A DNA stretch of 64,000 nt, taken from the IMG/VR virus record IMGVR_UViG_3300042521_002336, positions 1 through 64,000 of that record; one strand, 5' to 3'. Numbering within the stretch: the stretch's first letter is position 1; each line of letters opens with the position of its first letter. Shown here one piece after another: positions 1-5,504 of this stretch. This DNA comes from a virus. The translations under genes and the position numbers were made by a program. Under the pieces are notes generated by a model. The model saw nothing but the letters and a program-made list of their open reading frames with translations. It made no database searches and was not told the origin of the DNA.

Positions 1-27
1 AAAATAGATCATTTTAGTTTATTTTAG

Positions 28-101
28 TAGAGCGGACGGGGTACGATCCCGCACAGTCAAGATTGAAAATCTTGTTTCTTAGCCAATTTGAATACCGCTC
101 C
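28..101 (-). tRNA. tRNA-Glu (UUC)
   Basis: A full cloverleaf can be drawn. The acceptor stem is GGAGCGG with CCGCTCT (one G-U). The anticodon stem CAAGA/TCTTG holds loop TTTTCAA, giving anticodon UUC. The T stem is GCGGG/CCCGT. The T loop reads ATCGTAC, so positions 54 and 58 are A and U instead of U and A, a swap also seen in the tRNA-Phe of this window. CCA is not encoded. Confidence 0.85.
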
Positions 102-107
102 AAGTAT

Positions 108-212
108 TTAACCAAAGTACCAGCCAGACCTCTCGTTTACTGCCCACCATTGAGGTTGTTTGTTCCACTTTTAAGAGCAGCATAGGATTCGAACCTACGA
201 ACATTTGGTTAA
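108..212 (-). ncRNA. permuted tRNA-like RNA, copy 1
   Basis: Reading the minus strand, TTAACCAAA (212-204) is followed by a normal variable spacer and a T arm (GTAGG, loop TTCGAAT, CCTAT). GCTGCTC then pairs with GGGCAGT after a 29-base loop, a D-arm-like stretch follows, and TTTGGTTAA (116-108) perfectly complements the start. CCAAA sits exactly where the 3' strand of an anticodon stem belongs, so this is a tRNA 3' half followed by a 5' half. No 5' half lies upstream, where a coding gene ends instead. The D arm is poor (a G-G mismatch). It could be a decayed tRNA or a mimic. Confidence 0.45.
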
Positions 213-413
213 TTATTTATTTGGGTTTTCAATTGAATGAATATTCAACTGATTTAAACTTACCATCACAAATCCGTAACAAAGCACTGATGTTTGAATC
301 GCATCCCAATTTATTGTTTGAAATAGAGCCAAATCCAATATAAACTTGGCCATTCCCCCAAAACAAAATGCAATTAACGGCATTATTGAAAGTGATAATT
401 TATTTGCTTGCAT
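213..413 (-). CDS. small membrane protein
   Basis: Encodes 66 residues with two hydrophobic segments (about residues 8-30 and 36-54), so probably a two-pass inner-membrane protein. It starts ten bases after the stop of the 424-699 gene behind an A-rich leader, and is likely cotranscribed with it. It ends next to the permuted tRNA-like RNA. Function unknown. Confidence 0.55.
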   Translation of the reverse strand: MQANKLSLSIMPLIAFCFGGMAKFILDLALFQTINWDAIQTSVLCYGFVMVSLNQLNIHSIENPNK

Positions 414-423
414 TTTTTAGATG

Positions 424-699
424 TTAATTACTCACTCTGGTTATTAAAAATTCTTCACAAAAATCTCCAGTATCAGGATAAATCAAATCTATTTTGAATG
501 ATTCCGAAGGCCGAACCTTTGAAAGGTATATACTTCGCGTCATTTCCGTTCCATCTGTAAGTTTACCGGAATAGCCGATGGAATCAAATTCTTTTAGTTC
601 TTCGCGATCCAAGAAATCTAATTGATCGCCAGATGAACTGATTTTACCCATTACGGTTTTAATTCTGTAAGTTTCAATTTTCATGTTTGTTAATTTCAT
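424..699 (-). CDS. unknown small protein
   Basis: Encodes 91 residues, mixed alpha/beta and soluble, ending in a basic FLITRVSN tail. A second ATG at 684 (MKIETYRIK) is an equally possible start. A Bacteroidota-type promoter lies about 30 bases upstream. No family recognised. Confidence 0.6.
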   Translation of the reverse strand: MKLTNMKIETYRIKTVMGKISSSGDQLDFLDREELKEFDSIGYSGKLTDGTEMTRSIYLSKVRPSESFKIDLIYPDTGDFCEEFLITRVSN

Positions 700-724
700 T
701 TAAAAACCACAATAAAAAGACCTC

Positions 725-760
725 TCAAAGATACAAACTTGTGGTTAGAAAAGCACAAAA
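725..760 (-). promoter_or_regulatory. promoter for the 699-213 operon
   Basis: The minus strand reads TATCTTTG (-7 type) with TTG about 22 bases upstream. It lies directly before the 424-699 gene. The spacer is slightly longer than the 20-21 seen elsewhere. Confidence 0.5.
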
Positions 761-832
761 CAAAGTTTTATACCCTTCATTTGTTCTTAGGCAGTGTGGC
801 TATATAGCACTTTTCATGGCGTTTTACAGTAC

Positions 833-900
833 GGGAAATTAACTACTTTCAACGTTTAAGGTTTGAAACCTGAGTGTAGTTGTTTTTATGTCGATTTCCC
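833..900 (-). ncRNA. structured RNA candidate with nested stems
   Basis: GGGAAAT and ATTTCCC close a 68-base element. Inside, AACTAC pairs with GTAGTT, and AGGTTTCAAACCT forms a small hairpin. It lies in an intergenic region without an open frame of note, between tRNA-Phe and the gene at 699. It could be a processed RNA or a leader element; either strand can fold. Confidence 0.4.
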
Positions 901-957
901 ATCTGCCCAACAAAACTTTTTACCTTGATCCTCAGTCATACATGAAAAGTTTCGTAG

Positions 958-992
958 CCAACTCAACCTTTTTTCAACCACTTCAAGGTTGG
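958..992. other. hairpin beside tRNA-Phe
   Basis: CCAAC and CCTT pair with AAGG and GTTGG around a short loop. On the plus strand the stem is followed by five T, as in an intrinsic terminator, but no plus-strand gene is known here. On the minus strand it is the 3' flank of tRNA-Phe and may be a processing signal. Confidence 0.35.
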
Positions 993-1003
993 TTTTTGCG
1001 CGG

Positions 1004-1076
1004 TGGTAACTGACGGTAACGATCCGACTTTTCAGGATTTTCAGTCCTGCACATTGACCATCAATGTTAAGTTACC
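1004..1076 (-). tRNA. tRNA-Phe (GAA)
   Basis: Acceptor GGTAACT/AGTTACC with discriminator A, D stem ACAT/ATGT with GG in the loop, and anticodon stem CAGGA/TCCTG with loop CTGAAAA (GAA). The T stem has one T-T mismatch and the T loop reads ATCGTTA, the same A54/U58 swap as tRNA-Glu. CCA is not encoded. Confidence 0.75.
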
Positions 1077-1144
1077 AAAATGAGCAGCGTTATTGTAAAT
1101 TTTTTTAATAGTATCAATTTGTTGTTATCTTGGTCCGACAATCA

Positions 1145-1242
1145 AGGGCTTGTTACCAATTTACAAAATCATATCGGCCTTACTCTTGGTGACGTAGCCG
1201 GAATCGAACCGCGCTATCTGAACTACTTATTTTTTAAGCCCT
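1145..1242 (-). ncRNA. permuted tRNA-like RNA, copy 2
   Basis: A GGTTCGATTCC T-loop segment lacks any 5' tRNA half upstream. Downstream lies a good D arm, TTGT and ACAA around a nine-base loop containing GG. The whole is enclosed by AGGGCTT (1242-1236) and its perfect complement AAGCCCT (1151-1145). Between T and D arms, CGGC can pair with GCCG as a capped stem. The T stem contains a bulged G and the acceptor-like pairing is weak, so this copy is the least certain of three. An upstream hairpin (1240-1262) overlaps the first stem strand. Confidence 0.35.
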
Positions 1243-1304
1243 CTATTCTAATAGACCTTAGACTTTAAATCCTCATTCAGCCCTTTTACGCCATTTAATC
1301 TTGC

Positions 1305-1368
1305 ATCTGTACGGGATTCGAACCCGCGTTTCCCGCTCCCGGGCGCTTTGACCGCTAAACTAACAGAC
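1305..1368 (-). tRNA. tRNA-like gene lacking an anticodon loop
   Basis: The acceptor GTCTGT/ACAGAT, the D arm GTTT/AAGC with GG in the loop, and the T arm GCGGG TTCGAAT CCCGT are typical. Between D and T arms there are only 17 bases, and the arm there is CCCG, four bases, CGGG. There is no room for a seven-base anticodon loop and no U33. It is therefore a defective tRNA or a tRNA mimic; no isotype can be given. Confidence 0.5.
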
Positions 1369-1390
1369 TCCTATCGAATATTCAACTTCG

Positions 1391-1432
1391 TGTCAGCTTG
1401 GCTGATTATCCGCTACTCCGTTCCCCCTGACA
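1391..1432 (-). other. hairpin between tRNA-Asn and the loopless tRNA
   Basis: TGTCAG and CTGACA are perfect complements around a 30-base loop. It fills most of the spacer between two RNA genes and may be a processing or independent RNA element. Confidence 0.35.
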
Positions 1433-1444
1433 AGGTACTTGTTT

Positions 1445-1519
1445 TGGCGCACCATCAAGGACTTGAACCTCGAACCCTCACTTTAACAAAGTGCCGCTCT
1501 ACATTGGAGCTAATGGCGC
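1445..1519 (-). tRNA. tRNA-Asn (GUU)
   Basis: Acceptor GCGCCAT/ATGGTGC, discriminator G and an encoded CCA. The D stem is GCTC/GAGC; the anticodon stem GCACT/AGTGA (one mismatch) carries loop TTGTTAA, anticodon GUU. The T arm is CGAGG TTCAAGT CCTTG. It starts six bases after the stem of the upstream structured RNA, so the two probably share a precursor. Confidence 0.85.
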
Positions 1520-1524
1520 AATTT

Positions 1525-1634
1525 TAAATAACGAACCTTTCCCAGAACGAAATTGAATTACGGATACTGTGATTTTTACACTTCGAGCCGTTGGCTCCGA
1601 CTTCAATAGTACGCAAACCCGCATTCGTTATTTA
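1525..1634 (-). ncRNA. structured RNA B with 11-bp terminal stem
   Basis: TAAATAACGAA (1634-1624) begins within a few bases of a TACCTTTG box and pairs perfectly with TTCGTTATTTA (1535-1525), just before tRNA-Asn. Inside, GAGCC/GGCTC form a hairpin with loop AAC and GTACT/AGTAT can pair around it. No convincing open frame. The geometry is that of an independent small RNA or a tRNA-precursor leader. Its promoter and first bases duplicate those of RNA A. Confidence 0.5.
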
Positions 1635-1639
1635 TAATA

Positions 1640-1647
1640 CAAAGGTA
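1640..1647 (-). promoter_or_regulatory. -7 box of RNA B
   Basis: TACCTTTG on the minus strand, embedded in the same 25-base context as the box before RNA A. No TTG lies at the expected -33 distance, so it may be weak or a relic of the duplication. Confidence 0.4.
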
Positions 1648-1658
1648 AAAACATTTTT

Positions 1659-1812
1659 TGTAAATAATAGGTCTGGTGCGTTTCCGTTAAACCCGCGTAT
1701 TCCTTGTCGTTTTTACGACTCATCCAGAAGTAACTGTTACCTTATGCGCTTTAAAGAATTCAGGGCCGACAGTAAGGTTTTAACCTTAGTTTCCTACTTC
1801 CTATTATTTACA
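1659..1812 (-). ncRNA. structured RNA A with 13-bp terminal stem
   Basis: TGTAAATAATAGG (1812-1800) starts at the expected transcription start of a good promoter and pairs perfectly with CCTATTATTTACA (1671-1659). Inside are hairpins TAAGGT/ACCTTA (loop TAAA) and GTCGT/ACGAC (loop AAAA), plus GTTT/AAAC near the 3' end. The RNA would be about 154 nt. No plausible protein is encoded. No known RNA family was recognised. Confidence 0.55.
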
Positions 1813-1815
1813 ATA

Positions 1816-1847
1816 CAAAGGTAAAAACATTTTTGATAACCACCAAA
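1816..1847 (-). promoter_or_regulatory. promoter of RNA A
   Basis: Minus strand TTTGG, then TACCTTTG with exactly the 20-base TTG-to-box spacing of the other promoters here. The downstream RNA begins three to four bases after the box. Confidence 0.65.
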
Positions 1848-1877
1848 TTATTTTTTACCGTTAACATTCCGTTTAGA

Positions 1878-1971
1878 CGTTTGTTTAGGAATCGAACCTA
1901 AAAATCTTCACATAATTAAATGTGGTCTTGTACCTAGGATTCGGTTGTTTTACCAATTAAACTAACAAACG
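1878..1971 (-). tRNA. tRNA-like gene with abnormal anticodon region
   Basis: Acceptor CGTTTGT/ACAAACG, D arm GTTT/AAAC with TTGG in the loop, and T arm TTAGG TTCGATT CCTAA are all good. The 44 bases between them form a short ACC/GGT hairpin with an eight-base loop and a CACAT/ATGTG hairpin with a six-base loop. Neither is a canonical anticodon arm. It could be a type II tRNA, a tRNA with a small insertion, or a mimic; isotype not assigned. Confidence 0.5.
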
Positions 1972-1982
1972 TTTTTAAAAAA

Positions 1983-2096
1983 TGAACCTGTGAAGTTGAC
2001 TTTACTTCCTTATTCATTACCGACAATGTTTAATATTTCATGCGTTCAGGACGCACTCATCTGTCGTTTTCATCAACTCTTTTCAGAGTAGGTTCA
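1983..2096 (-). ncRNA. structured RNA D with nested stems
   Basis: TGAACCT (2096-2090) pairs with AGGTTCA (1989-1983), followed by six T on the minus strand. Inside, AGTTGA/TCAACT and CGACA/TGTCG enclose a TGCGT/ACGCA hairpin with loop CCTGA. Four helices stacked in one order with no open frame argue for a real folded RNA of about 114 nt. No own promoter seen; it would be read from further upstream. Confidence 0.45.
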
Positions 2097-2205
2097 AAAT
2101 GCAGTCCAGTATAAGTCCCATTAGCATAGTATTTTCTTTGGCGATATTTACCGAACTTTATAAAGGTTCCATACCTAATCGGGAAGTCACCTATAACCCA
2201 CCTCG
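2097..2205 (-). other. spacer with tRNA-Ser-like 5' segment
   Basis: Downstream of tRNA-Tyr the minus strand reads GGTGACT, then TTCC and GGAA around a loop with AGG, then a CTTTATAAAG palindrome. This resembles the acceptor and D arm of a tRNA 5' half, but no matching 3' half follows within tRNA length. No coding frame. Confidence 0.25.
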
Positions 2206-2289
2206 TGGGAGCAAAAGGATTCGAACCTCTGTGTCTGGTTAGGAACCTGATTTACAGTCAGGTGCAATCGACCGCTCTGCCATACTCCC
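2206..2289 (-). tRNA. tRNA-Tyr (GUA)
   Basis: Type II tRNA. Acceptor GGGAGTA/TGCTCCC with discriminator A, Tyr-like D arm, anticodon stem CCTGA/TCAGG with loop CTGTAAA (GUA), a long variable arm, and T arm with loop TTCGAAT. Confidence 0.9.
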
Positions 2290-2294
2290 GAAAA

Positions 2295-2417
2295 TTACTC
2301 AAAAAACCGAATAACTTTTTTGTCATTCTGACGGCGTTTTTTGGCTGTCTGTTTTTTGATCCAACGGCGAGCGTGTTTACACCATTCGCCATTCATTTTC
2401 ATGTTAGTTGCGTTCAT
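2295..2417 (-). CDS. very basic 40-residue protein
   Basis: ATG at 2417 gives a 40-residue frame with about 14 Lys or Arg and a central HARRWIKK stretch. It lies between structured RNA C and tRNA-Tyr. A nucleic-acid-binding peptide is plausible; no family recognised. The frame ends six bases before the tRNA. Confidence 0.5.
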   Translation of the reverse strand: MNATNMKMNGEWCKHARRWIKKQTAKKRRQNDKKVIRFFE

Positions 2418-2460
2418 AATATTAAGTTTAGTTTATCTGAAAGCGTTTAAGGATTTTTTT

Positions 2461-2556
2461 GTTTAATCATTTACGTCTACAACCTACTTGCTTTGTGGCC
2501 ACTTGGACTGACTACCAAGAACTCGTGACTATCAATCATCGCGACGTTAATTAAAC
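2461..2556 (-). ncRNA. structured RNA C with bulged terminal stem
   Basis: GTTTAATTA plus ACGTC (2556-2543) pair with GACGT, a bulged AAA, and TGATTAAAC (2477-2461), giving 14 bp interrupted by one three-base bulge. Inside, CTTGG/CCAAG encloses an eight-base loop. Upstream in the same transcript, AACCAT/ATGGTT forms a hairpin right after a good promoter at 2601. No open frame. Confidence 0.5.
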
Positions 2557-2600
2557 ATCCTCACTCCGTTTAACCATACGGAAATGGTTTAATTTCTTAG

Positions 2601-2654
2601 TACAAAGGTAAGTAAACTTTTTCAATCTGCCAAACCTTTTAACAACTTATTAAC
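2601..2654 (-). promoter_or_regulatory. promoter for RNA C and tRNA-Tyr
   Basis: Minus strand GTTAATAAGTTGTTAA, then TTTGG, 20 bases from its TTG, TACCTTTG. This is a full match to the architecture shared by about ten promoters here. It overlaps the 3' end of the 2622-2795 gene. Confidence 0.75.
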
Positions 2655-2795
2655 TTTTCTTTTTTCTTGTTTTCGGTCGTAATACTTGGGACTTTTATGA
2701 GTCCGGGTAAAAGTCTTGACCGGAGTTCCTTCCCATTCTTTGAGAATGTTGTGGTAGGAGGGTTTTTGAATTTGAATTTTAGTTTTCTGTTTCAT
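2622..2795 (-). CDS. basic 57-residue protein
   Basis: ATG at 2795 gives a Lys-rich protein with the stretch SYHNILKEWEG and THKSPKYYDRK. Compact basic proteins of this look are common in large phages, but I cannot name the family. Its last codons overlap the promoter of RNA C. Upstream is a promoter combined with an inverted repeat. Confidence 0.6.
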   Translation of the reverse strand: MKQKTKIQIQKPSYHNILKEWEGTPVKTFTRTHKSPKYYDRKQEKRKVNKLLKGLAD

Positions 2796-2809
2796 TTCCG
2801 TTGTAATAA

Positions 2810-2881
2810 AAATGTGCCATAAAGGTACAATCCTCTAAGGCACATTTCCAAATGTTTTTACAGTATTAACAACTGGTTAAC
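2810..2881 (-). promoter_or_regulatory. promoter overlapped by a 9-bp inverted repeat
   Basis: Minus strand GTTAAC and GTTAAT eleven bases apart, then TTTGG, 21 bases from its TTG, TACCTTTA. AAATGTGCC lies just after TTTGG and GGCACATTT just after the -7 box, a perfect 9-bp inverted repeat that brackets the core promoter. It could be an operator, or a hairpin whose GGCACATTTTTATT end acts as a terminator. Confidence 0.55.
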
Positions 2882-2954
2882 ATAGGCAGTGCCTCGGCTT
2901 ATTGGATAAATAAAATCGTTCTTGTTTTTTCATACACATAAATATCCAAAATTT

Positions 2955-3218
2955 TTAGAAAACCTTTTTCAGGTCATGTGAATAAACAGCGCATTTATCT
3001 CCGTTTGTCCATTCGACTATTGACATTGGAACTTTTATTCCAAATAACTGCTCCAAAGCAAGTTGGTGCGTTTGTTCAGTGATAAAACCATAAGAACCAC
3101 ATTCGGGAATATCATACGAATAAATGTCGTTGTTGTTTTCGACTTTTAACCGAACCAAATTGCCTACTTCGAACGTAGGTTCTTCTTGTTTAGGTTCTAT
3201 AACTTTGGATTTTTTCAT
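2955..3218 (-). CDS. small beta-rich protein, SH3-like barrel guess
   Basis: Start at 3218 (MKKSKVIEPK) is preferred over an upstream in-frame ATG at 3248 because that leader is short and AT-rich. 87 residues with VGNLVRLKV, GSYGFITE and a V-W-x-N-G turn, as in small KOW or SH3-type barrels. It follows the TerD gene by 64 bases. The fold is inference only. Confidence 0.55.
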   Translation of the reverse strand: MKKSKVIEPKQEEPTFEVGNLVRLKVENNNDIYSYDIPECGSYGFITEQTHQLALEQLFGIKVPMSIVEWTNGDKCAVYSHDLKKVF

Positions 3219-3282
3219 AGATTTAAAAAGTGGTGGATATAAGTGCAATTATACCCACCCTATTATCATGTCCAGTACATTT

Positions 3283-5394
3283 TTAAATCCAACTTTTTCC
3301 AGTTACGGCTGGGGCAGTAGTTAAACCTTGGGTTAAATCTATGTCTACAATCGGAACTGAATTAAGCGTTTCTTCTGTCATCATTCTTGCAACCTGTTCC
3401 CACGTAGTATTTTCATCAAAAACAATATCGGCTTCTTCTTTTGTTTTCACAACCGAACCTGCCAATAAATCGATGATATGGCCTTGGGCAAGTTTTTTCC
3501 AATTAACTTCCTCTTTACCGTCATCCAAGATAACAAACTTTTCCAAGAATGTTCTCATCTTGATTACATCAGAGGCACTTGCAACAATGTTGTTCGTATC
3601 CAAAGCAACGTCTAAATAAACCAAGTTCTTAGTCGGAACGTGAACTGCGCACAAATAAGCGGTCTTTGAATTTGACGTTATTTTTGTCGCGTGTTCGACT
3701 GTTTCAGGTAACCAATGGTTGTTTCTTTCTGGTTTAGAACGTTGCATCCAACCACAAAGAACACCCTCATTTGGCCATTTATTGAAGTTTGGTCCGCGAA
3801 AAATTCGAGCGTCAAAAACAACCCATTCAACTCCGTCCAAATCATTCAAGTTTAGATCCAAGTATTCTGCGTTTTTATACGCATATCCGGTATTGTCCCC
3901 CGAATAAGTAATCGAGGTTCCGAATTTATGATCCCCGTTCCAACCAACTTTAACAACTGAATTGTCTTGATTGATTACAAAGGCAGACAAATCAATGTCG
4001 TGTTTTTCTACCCAGTGACAATAAACTCGTAAAGTTTTGTCTTCTGGAAGTTTTTCAACTGTTCCGATTGCTTTACTTGAAATTGAAAAACTTGATGCTC
4101 TATTGTTGGTTGCTAATGGAGAATAATACAAAGAACGGCCAATGAAAACTTTCTTAGTGTTTTTCATCTTAACTTTCTTGTAAATTTGAACCATCAACTT
4201 GCCTCGAATTTCCTCAACTACCTCAGAAGGCAATGCTTCCAATGCTCCGAAAGTTGAAACATTGCTTTTGTTCTGGTTAGCCAAAACAACGGCACGATCT
4301 TTCTCTTGGTCACGGTCGGAAAAATAATTGTAAAGGGTTACCAATTGTTCAAAAGTTGGTTCCAGTTTTACAAATTCGTCGATTGCGACCATTCCGAAGA
4401 CTTGAAACAATTGATTCATTCTTCTCATGTAAACACCTTTGCGTTTTGCAAGTAAATTGAAGATAGTAACATCTTTATTTTTAATTGCGAGTTCCAACCT
4501 TGAATTGAACGTCTTCAACTCTTTCGAGTTGTTCCGTAATTTCCACGCAAATGATGCAAGAATTGGAAATAACCGTTTATTTTCAGAAGTCAACGGATTC
4601 AGATAAAACAAAACTCGCAACCAAACTTCGCGATATGTTTTGAAACTTTCCTCCAAGTCATAACACTCATTTAAAGTACGCAAAAGCGCATTTTTAACTG
4701 AACGTTTTGGCTGTTTAAATTTAGTTTTATCTTTCAAACCTTCGTCTCCGCCACAATATGCAGCATAAATACGCAAAACATCAGTAGCGGAACGAACTGG
4801 AAGTTCTTTGCCCAAATCCAAATAACGCTTACCGATGTAAGCCTTGGTTTCTTTGAATGAAATGCGATTAAATTCCAATTCAGGGGCAAGGCCGTTATCA
4901 ATAAACCAGTCGACAATTTCTTTATCCCATTTAGAAATTGAACTTCCAGAATAGACGATATCAGTGAAAATTGAATCGAATTGACGTTCAGTTAACAAAG
5001 AAATTTCTTTGTAATTGACATCTTCCAACGCAAATTCGCGCTTCATAAATTCACTGTCTTCTGGCCGCCAAGTTCCAAATGACCAATAATGAGAAATTGC
5101 GTTCCAAACAAATTCTTCATGAGAAAGTGCTTGAACTGATTGAGGGAAATTTCGATAAATTGGTTCATAACCACTTTCACCGACAATAGTTTTCAAACCC
5201 TTACAAAGATCGTTGTAGACTTCTGTAAGTGTTTGTTGATCTTGTTTACCGAGAGCAATGTGAAGTTGCTCAGAACATACAAATCCGTATTTAAATAGTT
5301 CAGTTTGGATTTGCATTGCAAGTAATCTGTTACTTTCGGTTCCTTCATTTAGGAACAAACCTTTCCGCTTTTGAAAGGAAATAAAATGTTTCAT
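3283..5394 (-). CDS. TerD-domain protein with helical N-terminal region
   Basis: 703 residues. Roughly residues 440-560 read as a TerD (tellurite-resistance/stress) domain: DIDLSAFVI, an ITYSGDNTG motif, AEYLDLNLNDL and the following VVFDARIF. Before it, about residues 230-360 form a long helical region containing FNSRLELAIK and LLAKRKGVYMRRMNQLF. I remember a similar helical region in bacterial TerD-fusion proteins, but it has no name I can give. TerD domains bind calcium and belong to stress and anti-phage associated ter systems; the phage role is unknown. I first considered Ro60/TROVE but its signature motifs are absent. No clear promoter; it lies downstream of tRNA-Arg and a permuted tRNA-like RNA. 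Confidence 0.65.
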   Translation of the reverse strand: MKHFISFQKRKGLFLNEGTESNRLLAMQIQTELFKYGFVCSEQLHIALGKQDQQTLTEVYNDLCKGLKTIVGESGYEPIYRNFPQSVQALSHEEFVWNAISHYWSFGTWRPEDSEFMKREFALEDVNYKEISLLTERQFDSIFTDIVYSGSSISKWDKEIVDWFIDNGLAPELEFNRISFKETKAYIGKRYLDLGKELPVRSATDVLRIYAAYCGGDEGLKDKTKFKQPKRSVKNALLRTLNECYDLEESFKTYREVWLRVLFYLNPLTSENKRLFPILASFAWKLRNNSKELKTFNSRLELAIKNKDVTIFNLLAKRKGVYMRRMNQLFQVFGMVAIDEFVKLEPTFEQLVTLYNYFSDRDQEKDRAVVLANQNKSNVSTFGALEALPSEVVEEIRGKLMVQIYKKVKMKNTKKVFIGRSLYYSPLATNNRASSFSISSKAIGTVEKLPEDKTLRVYCHWVEKHDIDLSAFVINQDNSVVKVGWNGDHKFGTSITYSGDNTGYAYKNAEYLDLNLNDLDGVEWVVFDARIFRGPNFNKWPNEGVLCGWMQRSKPERNNHWLPETVEHATKITSNSKTAYLCAVHVPTKNLVYLDVALDTNNIVASASDVIKMRTFLEKFVILDDGKEEVNWKKLAQGHIIDLLAGSVVKTKEEADIVFDENTTWEQVARMMTEETLNSVPIVDIDLTQGLTTAPAVTGKSWI

Positions 5395-5421
5395 TTAATG
5401 AAATTTAAAAAGTGAATAATC

Positions 5422-5468
5422 TTTGAAGGTTGTTTAGAATGAAATGTAGTCATGTAGTAACCTTCAAA
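5422..5468 (-). other. 10-bp inverted repeat before the TerD gene
   Basis: TTTGAAGGTT and AACCTTCAAA are perfect complements around a 27-base loop, 28 bases upstream of the TerD start codon. It may be a leader hairpin controlling translation or a processing site between RNA genes and the mRNA. Confidence 0.5.
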
Positions 5469-5504
5469 ATGTTTCAGTTTGTTTTTTTATTTTCGACTAA
5501 TCTC

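Noticed and set aside
1145-2192. Split tRNA-Ser with halves at about 2192-2150 and 1255-1188
   Set aside because: GGTGAC/GTCACC and ACCTT/AAGGT can pair, but the match is only 5-6 bases over about 0.9 kb, the variable region is too long and other RNA genes lie between.
3283-5394. Ro60/TROVE protein
   Set aside because: The helical N-terminal region first suggested it, but the TROVE signature and a von Willebrand A domain are absent, while DIDLSAFVI and SGDNTG point to TerD. The Y RNA idea for the nearby RNAs therefore has no partner gene in this window.
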